Source: Treponema sp. (GTDB lineage Bacteria; Spirochaetota; Spirochaetia; Treponematales; Breznakiellaceae). From it: DNA of 12,655 bases. Below the pieces are notes generated by a model, which saw only the letters and a list, made by a program, of their open reading frames with translations, was not told the DNA's origin and did not search any database. Positions within the stretch are counted from its first letter, which is position 1; each line of letters begins with the position of its first letter. Location of the stretch: the NCBI GenBank assembly GCA_031259035.1, contig JAIRLZ010000044.1:1-12655 (forward strand), in the 5' to 3' direction. Shown here piece by piece: positions 5,557 to 11,777 of this stretch. The position numbers and the translations under genes were made by a program.

Positions 5557-6375
5557 CTATATCCACTTTTTGTAAAATGTTGACCATTGAGTTTTTACAA
5601 ATTCAAATTTTGTATCCATACCGAACAGCGATTCCGAATGTCCGATAAGCAGGAATGATTTCGACGCCATTGCGTCCCAGAAACGCTTTATTACCGCGGT
5701 TTGCGCGGCTTCATCGAAATAAATAATAACATTACGGCAAAATACAATATCCAAGTTGTGCAATCCTGAATCGTTTTTAAGATTATGGTAATCAAAGCGC
5801 ACTTTGGGCATCAGATCATGTTTGATTTTGTAGCCTCCGCTCACCTTGTCAAAAAATTTGTGGAGATAGTTGTCGGGTACGCCTACGATGCGGCTGTCCG
5901 AGTAGAAGCCTTCTTTCGCGGTCATAAGACATTTAAGGCTTATATCACTGGCGATTATCTCAAATTTCCAGGGAGCGGGCAATATCTGACTCATCAACAT
6001 CGCCAAGGTGTATGGCTCTTCTCCGGTTGAACAGCCCGCGCTCCATATTTTGATGACGGTATTGCCGAGCGTTTTCTTCAATTTTATCAATTCAGGCACT
6101 ATATGATGCTCCAACACATCAAAATGGGCTTGATTACGAAAGAAGCGCGTCAAATTTGTTGTGATTGCGTCAAGAAAGCTTCTCATCTCTTCCTTGTCTC
6201 TGGAGATGGTATTGTAATACGTCCGTACATCAATGCTTTTGTCCCGCAACCGGTCTTTAAGCCGGCTTTCCAAGATGGAGCGATTCGTCGGCGTAAAATG
6301 AATGCCGCTCTCATTGTAAATGAGCGCACGGTATTGTTCAAAGTCAGCATTGCTTAGAAATACTGTATCTGCCAT
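5557..6375 (-). CDS. cheR: Chemotaxis protein-glutamate O-methyltransferase CheR
   Basis: CheR transfers methyl groups from S-adenosylmethionine to receptor glutamates, opposing CheB during adaptation. The N-terminal helical domain (DFEQYRALIYNESGI, then TTNLTRFFRN) precedes the SAM-binding Rossmann domain with SAGCSTGEEPYTLAM, the ASDIS block, and FCRNVIIYFD. The length of 272 is normal. An in-frame TTG at 6384 would add three residues. ATG 6375 is preferred because a near-consensus promoter has its -10 box at 6384-6389, overlapping the TTG, so an mRNA from it cannot include that codon. There is no Shine-Dalgarno site, consistent with a leaderless message. cheB follows downstream; no receptor or cheA/cheW gene is in the window. 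Confidence 0.95.
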   Translation of the reverse strand: MADTVFLSNADFEQYRALIYNESGIHFTPTNRSILESRLKDRLRDKSIDVRTYYNTISRDKEEMRSFLDAITTNLTRFFRNQAHFDVLEHHIVPELIKLKKTLGNTVIKIWSAGCSTGEEPYTLAMLMSQILPAPWKFEIIASDISLKCLMTAKEGFYSDSRIVGVPDNYLHKFFDKVSGGYKIKHDLMPKVRFDYHNLKNDSGLHNLDIVFCRNVIIYFDEAAQTAVIKRFWDAMASKSFLLIGHSESLFGMDTKFEFVKTQWSTFYKKWI

Positions 6376-6383
6376 GATATGCA

Positions 6384-6412
6384 ATCATATGCTACTATTT
6401 AAAAATTGTCAA
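6384..6412 (-). promoter_or_regulatory. cheR sigma70-type promoter, predicted leaderless
   Basis: On the minus strand a perfect TTGACA (6412-6407) is followed after 17 nt by TATGAT (6389-6384). Eight nt later comes ATG 6375. A second overlapping TTGACA lies just upstream. The start site should fall at or next to the ATG. Confidence 0.75.
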
Positions 6413-6465
6413 TGTCAAAAAATCGCTTAGGGGTAATTTAGTGAATGGAAGCTGTCCGGTGCCAT

Positions 6466-6505
6466 ATCCGGCGCGGAGGAAAGAGGTCAAGCCGCCTCCT
6501 TTTTA
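6466..6505. repeat. Direct repeat copy 1 beside the transposase remnant
   Basis: ATCCGGCGCGGAGGA (6466-6480) recurs exactly at 6734-6748. After a variable 9-11 nt, both copies continue with CCGCCTC. Each copy is partly self-complementary (GGAGG with CCTCC here). The two lie either side of the transposase remnant in the same orientation. Confidence 0.7.
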
Positions 6506-6512
6506 AGGGTTT

Positions 6513-6714
6513 TAGCCTCTCCCTAACGGAGAGTTTCTTATTTTAGAAGTATATCCAGTAAACGTCCTGCCTGACCAAAATCGTTGCGGTGTCATTCGGA
6601 CGGGGACGGCTTTCTTTCAGCATCTGGAACAGCCGGTTTTTGAAACTGACCGCGAAGTCCCGGCAGCTTCCCCCGAATCAGTTCTTTCTGTCCCATTGGC
6701 AATTTCCCTTCCAT
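6513..6714 (-). pseudogene. Internally deleted ISNCY-type transposase remnant
   Basis: On the minus strand ATG 6714, with AGAGGA just upstream, starts MEGKLPMGQKELIRGKL, the beginning of an ISNCY-type transposase where a helix-turn-helix normally follows. The sequence then jumps to the family C-terminus, FKNRLFQMLKESRPRPND and then ILVRQDVYWIYF, in a different frame. Next come a TAA (6543-6545) and a degenerate NKKLSVRE. The middle, with the integrase-like catalytic DDE core, is missing: only about 200 bp remain of an expected 1.3-1.5 kb gene. Family assignment is from remembered consensus, not a search. No activity is possible. Confidence 0.6.
6517..6541 (+). terminator. Weak terminator-like hairpin
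   Basis: CTCTCC (6517-6522) and GGAGAG (6528-6533) surround CTAAC and are followed by TTTCTTATTTT. It lies inside the transposase remnant and would act on plus-strand transcripts, but no plus-strand gene precedes it. It may insulate pyrG or be incidental. Confidence 0.35.
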
Positions 6715-6733
6715 TTTTCCTCTTGGTTCAATA

Positions 6734-6770
6734 ATCCGGCGCGGAGGACTTGCCAATCCGCCTCTCTCTT
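6734..6770. repeat. Direct repeat copy 2, overlapping the pyrG promoter
   Basis: This is the second copy of the repeat seen at 6466-6505, sharing the 15-mer at 6734-6748 and the later CCGCCTC. It contains the pyrG -35 hexamer. The pair may be a degraded long target-site duplication of the lost insertion sequence or a dispersed hairpin repeat present twice. Confidence 0.65.
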
Positions 6771-6778
6771 GGCATAAT
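6750..6778 (+). promoter_or_regulatory. pyrG sigma70-type promoter, predicted leaderless
   Basis: TTGCCA (6750-6755) and CATAAT (6773-6778) are separated by 17 nt. The ATG at 6787 follows 8 nt after the -10 box, and no usable ribosome site exists between them. It should drive pyrG-lptC-lptA-lptB. Confidence 0.7.
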
Positions 6779-6786
6779 ACTAGGAC

Positions 6787-8412
6787 ATGAATAAGTTTAT
6801 TTTTGTCTCTGGCGGCGTATGTTCCAGCCTCGGAAAAGGCGTTGCCGCGTCTTCTTTGGGAGCTTTGCTTGAGTGCCGTGGGCTTAATGTCCGCATGGTA
6901 AAATGCGATCCGTATATCAACGTGGACGCCGGCACCATGAACCCGTATCAGCACGGAGAAGTCTACGTTACCGATGACGGGGCGGAGACCGATCTTGATT
7001 TGGGGAATTACGCACGTTTTACGAACAGTCCGCTGTACCGGGCGAATTCCATTACAACCGGACAAATTTACGATTCTGTATTGCGGAAGGAGCGGGAAGG
7101 GCGGTACCTTGGACGTTGCGTACAGGTGATCCCGCATATAACCGACGAGATAAAATGCCGGATACTCGCGGCTTTGGATCAAGATACCGATGTGGTGATC
7201 GTGGAAATCGGCGGAACCGTCGGCGACATTGAGTCGATCCCGTTTCTGGAGGCCGCTCGGCAGTTTATTCACGAATACGGCAAGGAGAACGCCTTGTCCG
7301 TACACCTGACGCTTATTCCAGAAGTTGGCGAGAGCGAGCTTAAAACAAAGCCCACGCAACATTCGGTGAAGGCTATGCAGGAAATGGGAATACAGCCGGA
7401 CATTCTGATCTGCCGCGCTCCGGTGCCGCTTGACGAAGCCATGCGAAAGAAAATAGCGCTTTTCACCAATGTGGAAACCGAAGCGGTTTTTACGTCTTAT
7501 AATGTTAATACCACGATATACGCTGTCCCCCTTATGTTCTACGATCAGAAAATGGATCAGATTGCGCTGAAAAAACTGGGAGTGGCGAGCCGTCATTCCG
7601 ATCTGAAGCCGTGGCGTAAAGTGATGGAAGAATTCGAGGCTCGCAGGGGCAAAGTGCGTATCGGCGTAGTTGGAAAGTATATGGAACTGCATGACGCATA
7701 TAAGTCCGTGTACGAGGCGCTCTTCCACGCGGGGCTTGAAGCCCATGTGGAGGTTGAACTGGTGAAGGTGGACTCCTCCCGTTTGGAGGATCCGTCCGCA
7801 GTTGACGGCATTCTGGGCGAGTCCGCCGACGGCGGCGGAGTTGACGGCATTTTGGTTCCCGGCGGCTTTGGACAGCGAGGCGTCAACGGCATGATAAACG
7901 CCGCGCAATGGGCGCGCGTACACAAAGCGCCGTATCTGGGAATCTGTCTGGGTATGCAGATAATGGTGATAGACTGGGGGCGCAATGTGCTTGGCTTCAA
8001 GGATGCCGACTCCACGGAGTTCGACCAAAACGCCAAACATCCGGTGGTGGACTTGTTGGAAGAGCAGGTTGACGTGAAGGACTATGGCGGCACCATGCGG
8101 CTTGGAAAGAGCGAGTCCGTTGCGGTTGAAGGGAGTCTGATTTTCGCCGCCTACAAGGAGAAGCGCATTTGGGAGCGGCACCGGCACCGCTACGAGTTTT
8201 CAAACCGGTACCGTGCGGATATGTCAGCGTCCGGTCTTAAACTGACCGCGTTTACGCCGGACGGAAGTCTGGTCGAGTGCGTCGAGTGGCCGGATCACCC
8301 GTGGGGTTTGGGCGTACAGTTCCATCCCGAATTTAAGTCCAAGCCCACTTCGGCGAACCCGCTGTTCAGAGATTTTATAGCCGCGGTACGGGACAGAAAA
8401 GCCGGAGGGTGA
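6787..8412 (+). CDS. pyrG: CTP synthase
   Basis: PyrG converts UTP to CTP using ATP and glutamine-derived ammonia, the last step of pyrimidine nucleotide synthesis. The 541 residues match the family (E. coli 545). The synthetase domain shows FVSGGVCSSLGKGVAASSLG (P-loop-like), then GTMNPYQHGEVYVTDDGAE and EIGGTVGDIES. The C-terminal class I glutamine amidotransferase domain shows VPGGFGQRG, nucleophile Cys387 (GICLGMQ), and His513/Glu515 (QFHPEF). Ahead of the VPGGF block, VDGIL occurs twice, 13 residues apart, a likely small in-frame duplication. The gene is first in a plus-strand run with three lpt genes, and its last codons carry the lptC ribosome site. Confidence 0.97.
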   Translation: MNKFIFVSGGVCSSLGKGVAASSLGALLECRGLNVRMVKCDPYINVDAGTMNPYQHGEVYVTDDGAETDLDLGNYARFTNSPLYRANSITTGQIYDSVLRKEREGRYLGRCVQVIPHITDEIKCRILAALDQDTDVVIVEIGGTVGDIESIPFLEAARQFIHEYGKENALSVHLTLIPEVGESELKTKPTQHSVKAMQEMGIQPDILICRAPVPLDEAMRKKIALFTNVETEAVFTSYNVNTTIYAVPLMFYDQKMDQIALKKLGVASRHSDLKPWRKVMEEFEARRGKVRIGVVGKYMELHDAYKSVYEALFHAGLEAHVEVELVKVDSSRLEDPSAVDGILGESADGGGVDGILVPGGFGQRGVNGMINAAQWARVHKAPYLGICLGMQIMVIDWGRNVLGFKDADSTEFDQNAKHPVVDLLEEQVDVKDYGGTMRLGKSESVAVEGSLIFAAYKEKRIWERHRHRYEFSNRYRADMSASGLKLTAFTPDGSLVECVEWPDHPWGLGVQFHPEFKSKPTSANPLFRDFIAAVRDRKAGG

Positions 8413-8415
8413 GAA

Positions 8416-9081
8416 ATGGCGCGTTGTAAAAATAAATCGCGTGGATGCGGATTTGCCGCCGCGCCGTTTTATGATGATCTCAGCAAGAAGGCGTTCTCCG
8501 CCTTCTTTTTCGCCGTTTCCGCCGCGCCACGCCTCAGACGCAACGCGCTCCGTTGTCTGTTCCCTCTGCTCCTGCTCGCGTCCTGTTCCTTTGATTACGG
8601 CGCGTCGACAGCGGACGCGAGCGAGCAGCCGGATATTATTATGAGTGAAGTTGAATATGTGCGGGTGAGGAATGGCGATCCGATTGTGCGGTTTAAGGCG
8701 GATACGGCGGAACGGTATGAAAAAAAACAGATTATGAGCGTGCGGGAATTTGAATTTGAACAGTTCCAAAACCACGGGGAAGAGGTGAATGTACAAGGCA
8801 AAGTGGGCGCGGCTCATGTTGAGATTGACACCGGAAACGTTGAGATGCGGGATGGCATCCGCATAGACGTCATCTCCGATGATATTTCCATTAGTACTAA
8901 TACGTTATTTTGGGAAGACAAGAGCCGGGCCATTTCCGCTGGAAAAGAGGATGAGGTGTGGATCGAGCGCTCCGACGGGACGTCTTTTTCGGGAAAGGGG
9001 TTTTCCGCCAATGCCAGAGAGCAGGCCTTTACATTTGACGGCGGGATACGGGGCGTGTACTTTGAGGCGGATGAAGAATGA
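8416..9081 (+). CDS. lptC: LptC-like lipoprotein of the LPS export machinery
   Basis: LptC links the inner-membrane LptBFG transporter to periplasmic LptA, passing lipid upward. The assignment rests on order (directly before lptA and lptB), size (221 residues) and an LptC-type beta body (VEYVRVRNGDPIVRFKADTA, then ISISTNTLFWEDKSR). A lipobox LLLLASC places the lipidated Cys at residue 57, so this form would be a lipoprotein rather than having the single helix of E. coli LptC. About 46 residues precede the hydrophobic stretch, unusually long for a signal peptide. They contain a terminator-like hairpin in the DNA. No ATG, GTG or TTG occurs in frame between that hairpin and the lipobox, so the start at 8416 stands. 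It has GGAGG 7 nt upstream and lies 3 nt after pyrG. Confidence 0.8.
   Translation: MARCKNKSRGCGFAAAPFYDDLSKKAFSAFFFAVSAAPRLRRNALRCLFPLLLLASCSFDYGASTADASEQPDIIMSEVEYVRVRNGDPIVRFKADTAERYEKKQIMSVREFEFEQFQNHGEEVNVQGKVGAAHVEIDTGNVEMRDGIRIDVISDDISISTNTLFWEDKSRAISAGKEDEVWIERSDGTSFSGKGFSANAREQAFTFDGGIRGVYFEADEE
8485..8510 (+). terminator. Terminator-like hairpin within the lptC 5' coding region
   Basis: AAGAAGGCG (8485-8493) pairs perfectly with CGCCTTCTT (8499-8507) around TTCTC. The last two T of the right arm run into TTT, giving a short T-tract. It lies about 70 nt inside lptC, in the extension before the lipoprotein signal. It could attenuate transcription from pyrG into the lpt genes. Translation of this segment by ribosomes would normally block its folding. 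Confidence 0.5.
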
Positions 9082-9749
9082 GCGAAAGAAGCGCATATAA
9101 ACCATGCGCGGCGCGGAGAAAAACGGGGCGAGACGGGCGAAAGGTTTGTATATGCTTTCTCGCCGCCTTTGCCGTTTCTATCGCGCCGCTGGGCGCGGAT
9201 ACGTTCACGTTCAGGGCGGATCAAATGAGCGGGGGACGAGCCGCGGGAAAAGAGACTATCATTTTGACCGGAAACGCCGAGGTGCATTCGGATAATCTGG
9301 TGTTGAGGGCGTCCAGAATTGAGATTTTAGGGGAGAACAACCAGTTTATTGATTGTACCGGCGACGTATGGGGGCAGGAGCAGGAAAAGGAGATTTTTTT
9401 CCAGACCGACAGGCTGCGCTATGACCGGAAGCTGAAGATTGCGCGGCTTGAGGGCAACGCCTCGCTTGAAGATAGAAAAAATTCGATTGTCGCCAAGGGC
9501 AGGTTCATTGAGTATGATGATGAAAAAGAGGTTGCGATTTTTCAGGTGGAGGTCAGATTGTTTAAGGACGATCTGGTATGCCGCTCCCAATACGCGGCGT
9601 ACCGGCGCAAGGAGAAGCAGCTCGATCTTTCTGGTTTTCCCGTTGTTTTTAAGAAAGAGGATGAATTCCGCGCGGAGCGTATCCGCGTTGATCTTGACAC
9701 CGACGATGTTACGATGGAAGGTTCGGTGTCCGGCTCCATAAAAGGGTGA
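9078..9749 (+). CDS. lptA: LptA/OstA-family periplasmic LPS-transport protein
   Basis: LptA forms the periplasmic bridge that carries lipopolysaccharide-type lipids to the outer membrane. The 223-residue protein has a basic N-terminus, then a hydrophobic segment (about 23-38) and a probable cleavage site near Ala40 (LGAD). The body carries the OstA-type repeating beta pattern: a DQMSGGRAAGKETIILTGNAEV block, then LVLRASRIEI, LRYDRKLKIARLEGNASL and a third repeat around AERIRVDLDTDDVTMEG. It is somewhat longer than E. coli LptA (185). The start ATG 9078 overlaps the lptC stop (ATGA), implying coupled translation. Its own stop overlaps the lptB GTG. Spirochaetes vary in whether they make true LPS, so the cargo is not established by this sequence. 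Confidence 0.85.
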   Translation: MSERSAYKPCAARRKTGRDGRKVCICFLAAFAVSIAPLGADTFTFRADQMSGGRAAGKETIILTGNAEVHSDNLVLRASRIEILGENNQFIDCTGDVWGQEQEKEIFFQTDRLRYDRKLKIARLEGNASLEDRKNSIVAKGRFIEYDDEKEVAIFQVEVRLFKDDLVCRSQYAAYRRKEKQLDLSGFPVVFKKEDEFRAERIRVDLDTDDVTMEGSVSGSIKG

Positions 9750-10693
9750 GCGTTTTGTCCAAAGACGGTGATATGGAAGCGAAAAATGGCGGCGCCACCT
9801 ATATATATATAACGACTCTTGATGAGAGTCCGCCGCCGCTTGACAGCGCGCCGGTCAAGCCGGTTTCCGCCGCCTGTTTTACACCGGACGCGGAGACTCT
9901 GTACATGTGGATCACCGGCGGCGAATCGGAACCGGACGCTGAAGAAGAGTATTTTGCGCCGGCTGGCTCCCATGTGCTTGCGGTGAACAACCTTCACAAG
10001 CGATTTGGAAGAAAGGAAGTGGTGCATGGGATAGATTTTTCCATGTACAATGGGCAGGTGGTGGGGCTTTTGGGACCGAACGGCGCGGGCAAAACCACGA
10101 CATTCTACATGATAGTGGGATTTTACCGCCCTACGCAAGGCAATGTTACGATGGACGGCGTTGACATCACCCGCAAGCCGATGTACAAACGGGCGCGGCA
10201 GGGTATCGCGTATCTGCCGCAGGAGGCGTCTATTTTCCGCAAACTTACCGTTGAACAGAACATTTGGGCGATTCTGGAGAGCAGGCGGGACATCAACTAC
10301 CGTCAAAAACGGATGCGGCTTGGAGAGCTTCTTGAAGAGTTCGGCATCACGCGCCTGCGCAAGCAGCCCGGGCATACGCTTTCCGGCGGGGAGCGGCGCC
10401 GCACTGAAATAGCCCGCGCTCTGGCGACGGAGCCTAAATTCCTGCTCCTTGACGAACCGTTCGCGGGCATAGACCCCATCGCCGTTTATGAAATCAAGCG
10501 GATAATCAGGCAGCTTGCGAAAAAGGGAATTGGCGTGCTTATCACGGATCACAACGTGCGCGACACGCTTGAAATCACCACCGAAGCTTTCATCATCAAT
10601 ACCGGCGCCATCGTCGCCCGCGGGGACAAAGACGCCATTCTTGCCAACGAGATGGTGAGGGAAGTGTATCTGGGGTCTGAGTTCAGAATGTAA
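9746..10693 (+). CDS. lptB: LPS export ABC transporter ATP-binding protein
   Basis: LptB is the cytoplasmic ATPase that, with LptF and LptG, extracts lipid from the inner membrane and pushes it along LptC and LptA. ABC motifs are complete: Walker A GPNGAGKT (110-117), Q-loop Gln159, signature LSGGE (212-216), Walker B LLLDEP (233-238), and H-loop His269. From the GTG at 9746 the protein is 315 residues, about 75 more than E. coli LptB, and the extra N-terminal part is acidic and low in complexity. The GTG overlaps the lptA stop (GTGA), suggesting coupling. Alternatives are ATG 9773, or ATG 9905 with GGAG 9 nt upstream, so the true start is uncertain. No lptF/lptG is in the window, and a convergent gene follows. 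Confidence 0.93.
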   Translation: MSVLSKDGDMEAKNGGATYIYITTLDESPPPLDSAPVKPVSAACFTPDAETLYMWITGGESEPDAEEEYFAPAGSHVLAVNNLHKRFGRKEVVHGIDFSMYNGQVVGLLGPNGAGKTTTFYMIVGFYRPTQGNVTMDGVDITRKPMYKRARQGIAYLPQEASIFRKLTVEQNIWAILESRRDINYRQKRMRLGELLEEFGITRLRKQPGHTLSGGERRRTEIARALATEPKFLLLDEPFAGIDPIAVYEIKRIIRQLAKKGIGVLITDHNVRDTLEITTEAFIINTGAIVARGDKDAILANEMVREVYLGSEFRM

Positions 10694-10758
10694 GCGCCCG
10701 CGCCTGTTATTCAGCGTAAAAAGCGGCTGGATTGAGTGGCGATTTATTCCTTTAAGGG

Positions 10759-11634
10759 TTATCGGATATCCTTCTCCCGGTATTTTCCCGGTGAAATCCC
10801 ATAGCGTTTCCTGAAAAGGCGGCAAAAATAATTGACATCATATATTCCGCAGAGGCTAGCGGTCTCCTTAACGCTCACCTGCTCCTTGAAAAGCAACTCC
10901 ATAGCGGTTTTCAGCCGCAGGTCTTCCAGATACATCCGGGGACTCATGCCCATCTCCCTGCTGAAAAGCCGGGTGAAGTGGGCGCGGGACAGGCGCATTA
11001 CCTCCGCCATTTCCTCCACAGAGATGTTCCGGCGCAGGTTCTCTTTGAGGAATCGTATAAGTTCCTCAAAGGGCTGTTCCCGTAAGGCGCCGCCGGTATC
11101 GCTCAATTCTTCCAGTAGCATCATACAAAGGCGGTACGTATAACAGGAATTGATGAAGGGATCGTTTATCTCACCGGAGAAAAGTTTGTCCAGCATTTCA
11201 TAGAGCAGGGAAAGCGTTCGCTTTGTTCTGTCTGTCTCAAGCGCATTTCCTAAATGCCGTTCTATCATTTTGGTAATCCTGATCGCTTCCCGTCCTATCA
11301 TAACCAAGAAGACAAACTCCCATGATGACGAGTCTTCGGGAAGGCAATACACGTGAGGCCCGGGAACAGAGACTATCATCAGTGAGCCAGGCAAAAGGTC
11401 ATGGGCGCCATCTTTCAGATCGATGCGTCCTCTACCGGCAAGCGTGTACTGCCACACCCCATAAGACGGCACATCTTTGGTTTTTCCGTCATTGTAATAG
11501 GCTATAGAAGTCTCGTTGCTATGCCCGGATAAAACCGTGAGGGCATGGAGCGGAAATTTCCTGCTTGAATATCGGGACGACAGGCTGACGATGGGAAGCC
11601 GTGAAAAATTTGAATCCGGAAGGGAACGGCTCAT
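10759..11634 (-). CDS. AraC-family transcriptional regulator
   Basis: This is a 291-residue regulator with an N-terminal cupin-type sensor (VWQYTLAGRGRIDL, DLLPGSLMIVSVPGPHVY) and a C-terminal pair of helix-turn-helix motifs. The first is near SVEEMAEVMRLSRAHFTRLF and the second near VKETASLCGIYDVNYFCRLF, ending RKRYGISPGKYRE. Such proteins bind a sugar or similar ligand and usually activate transcription. The frame extends upstream to 11721, but ATG 11634 is chosen. It lies 6 nt after a perfect TATAAT, and homology-like sequence starts near it. The gene diverges from the GH4 glycosidase gene, making that gene the likely target. It converges on lptB, with 65 bp between that hold no clear terminator. 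Confidence 0.92.
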   Translation of the reverse strand: MSRSLPDSNFSRLPIVSLSSRYSSRKFPLHALTVLSGHSNETSIAYYNDGKTKDVPSYGVWQYTLAGRGRIDLKDGAHDLLPGSLMIVSVPGPHVYCLPEDSSSWEFVFLVMIGREAIRITKMIERHLGNALETDRTKRTLSLLYEMLDKLFSGEINDPFINSCYTYRLCMMLLEELSDTGGALREQPFEELIRFLKENLRRNISVEEMAEVMRLSRAHFTRLFSREMGMSPRMYLEDLRLKTAMELLFKEQVSVKETASLCGIYDVNYFCRLFRKRYGISPGKYREKDIR

Positions 11635-11640
11635 AGCCGC

Positions 11641-11669
11641 ATTATAGCACATATTATGGAGCATGAAAA
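11641..11669 (-). promoter_or_regulatory. araC-type regulator promoter, predicted leaderless
   Basis: On the minus strand TTTTCA (11669-11664) is followed after 17 nt by a perfect TATAAT (11646-11641). Six nt later comes ATG 11634. The -35 matches consensus at 4 of 6. No Shine-Dalgarno is present. Confidence 0.65.
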
Positions 11670-11681
11670 GTCGATTTGTTT

Positions 11682-11711
11682 GCATTTGGTTCATAAATGC
11701 TACAAAAAGCA
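11682..11711. promoter_or_regulatory. Possible operator in the divergent control region
   Basis: GCATTT (11682-11687) pairs with AAATGC (11695-11700), and an overlapping TGCT/AGCA pair spans 11698-11711. This lies between the two divergent genes, just upstream of the regulator's -35. A binding site for the AraC protein is inferred only from position. No confident -35/-10 pair for the GH4 gene was found. A small CTGTT/AACAG hairpin (11750-11762) precedes its ribosome site. Confidence 0.3.
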
Positions 11712-11777
11712 CATCTGTCATATTTACACGCTCTCAGAGTCGGGTTACGCTGTTTTTAACAGAAGGAGACATTTTTG

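Noticed and set aside
6592..8187. 531-codon open frame on the minus strand
   Set aside because: It is antisense to pyrG, whose motifs are unmistakable. Only the last part of the frame, beyond the pyrG start, is meaningful, as the IS transposase remnant.
9542..10825. 427-codon open frame on the minus strand
   Set aside because: It lies antisense to lptA and lptB, has no family motifs, and results from GC-rich codon bias.
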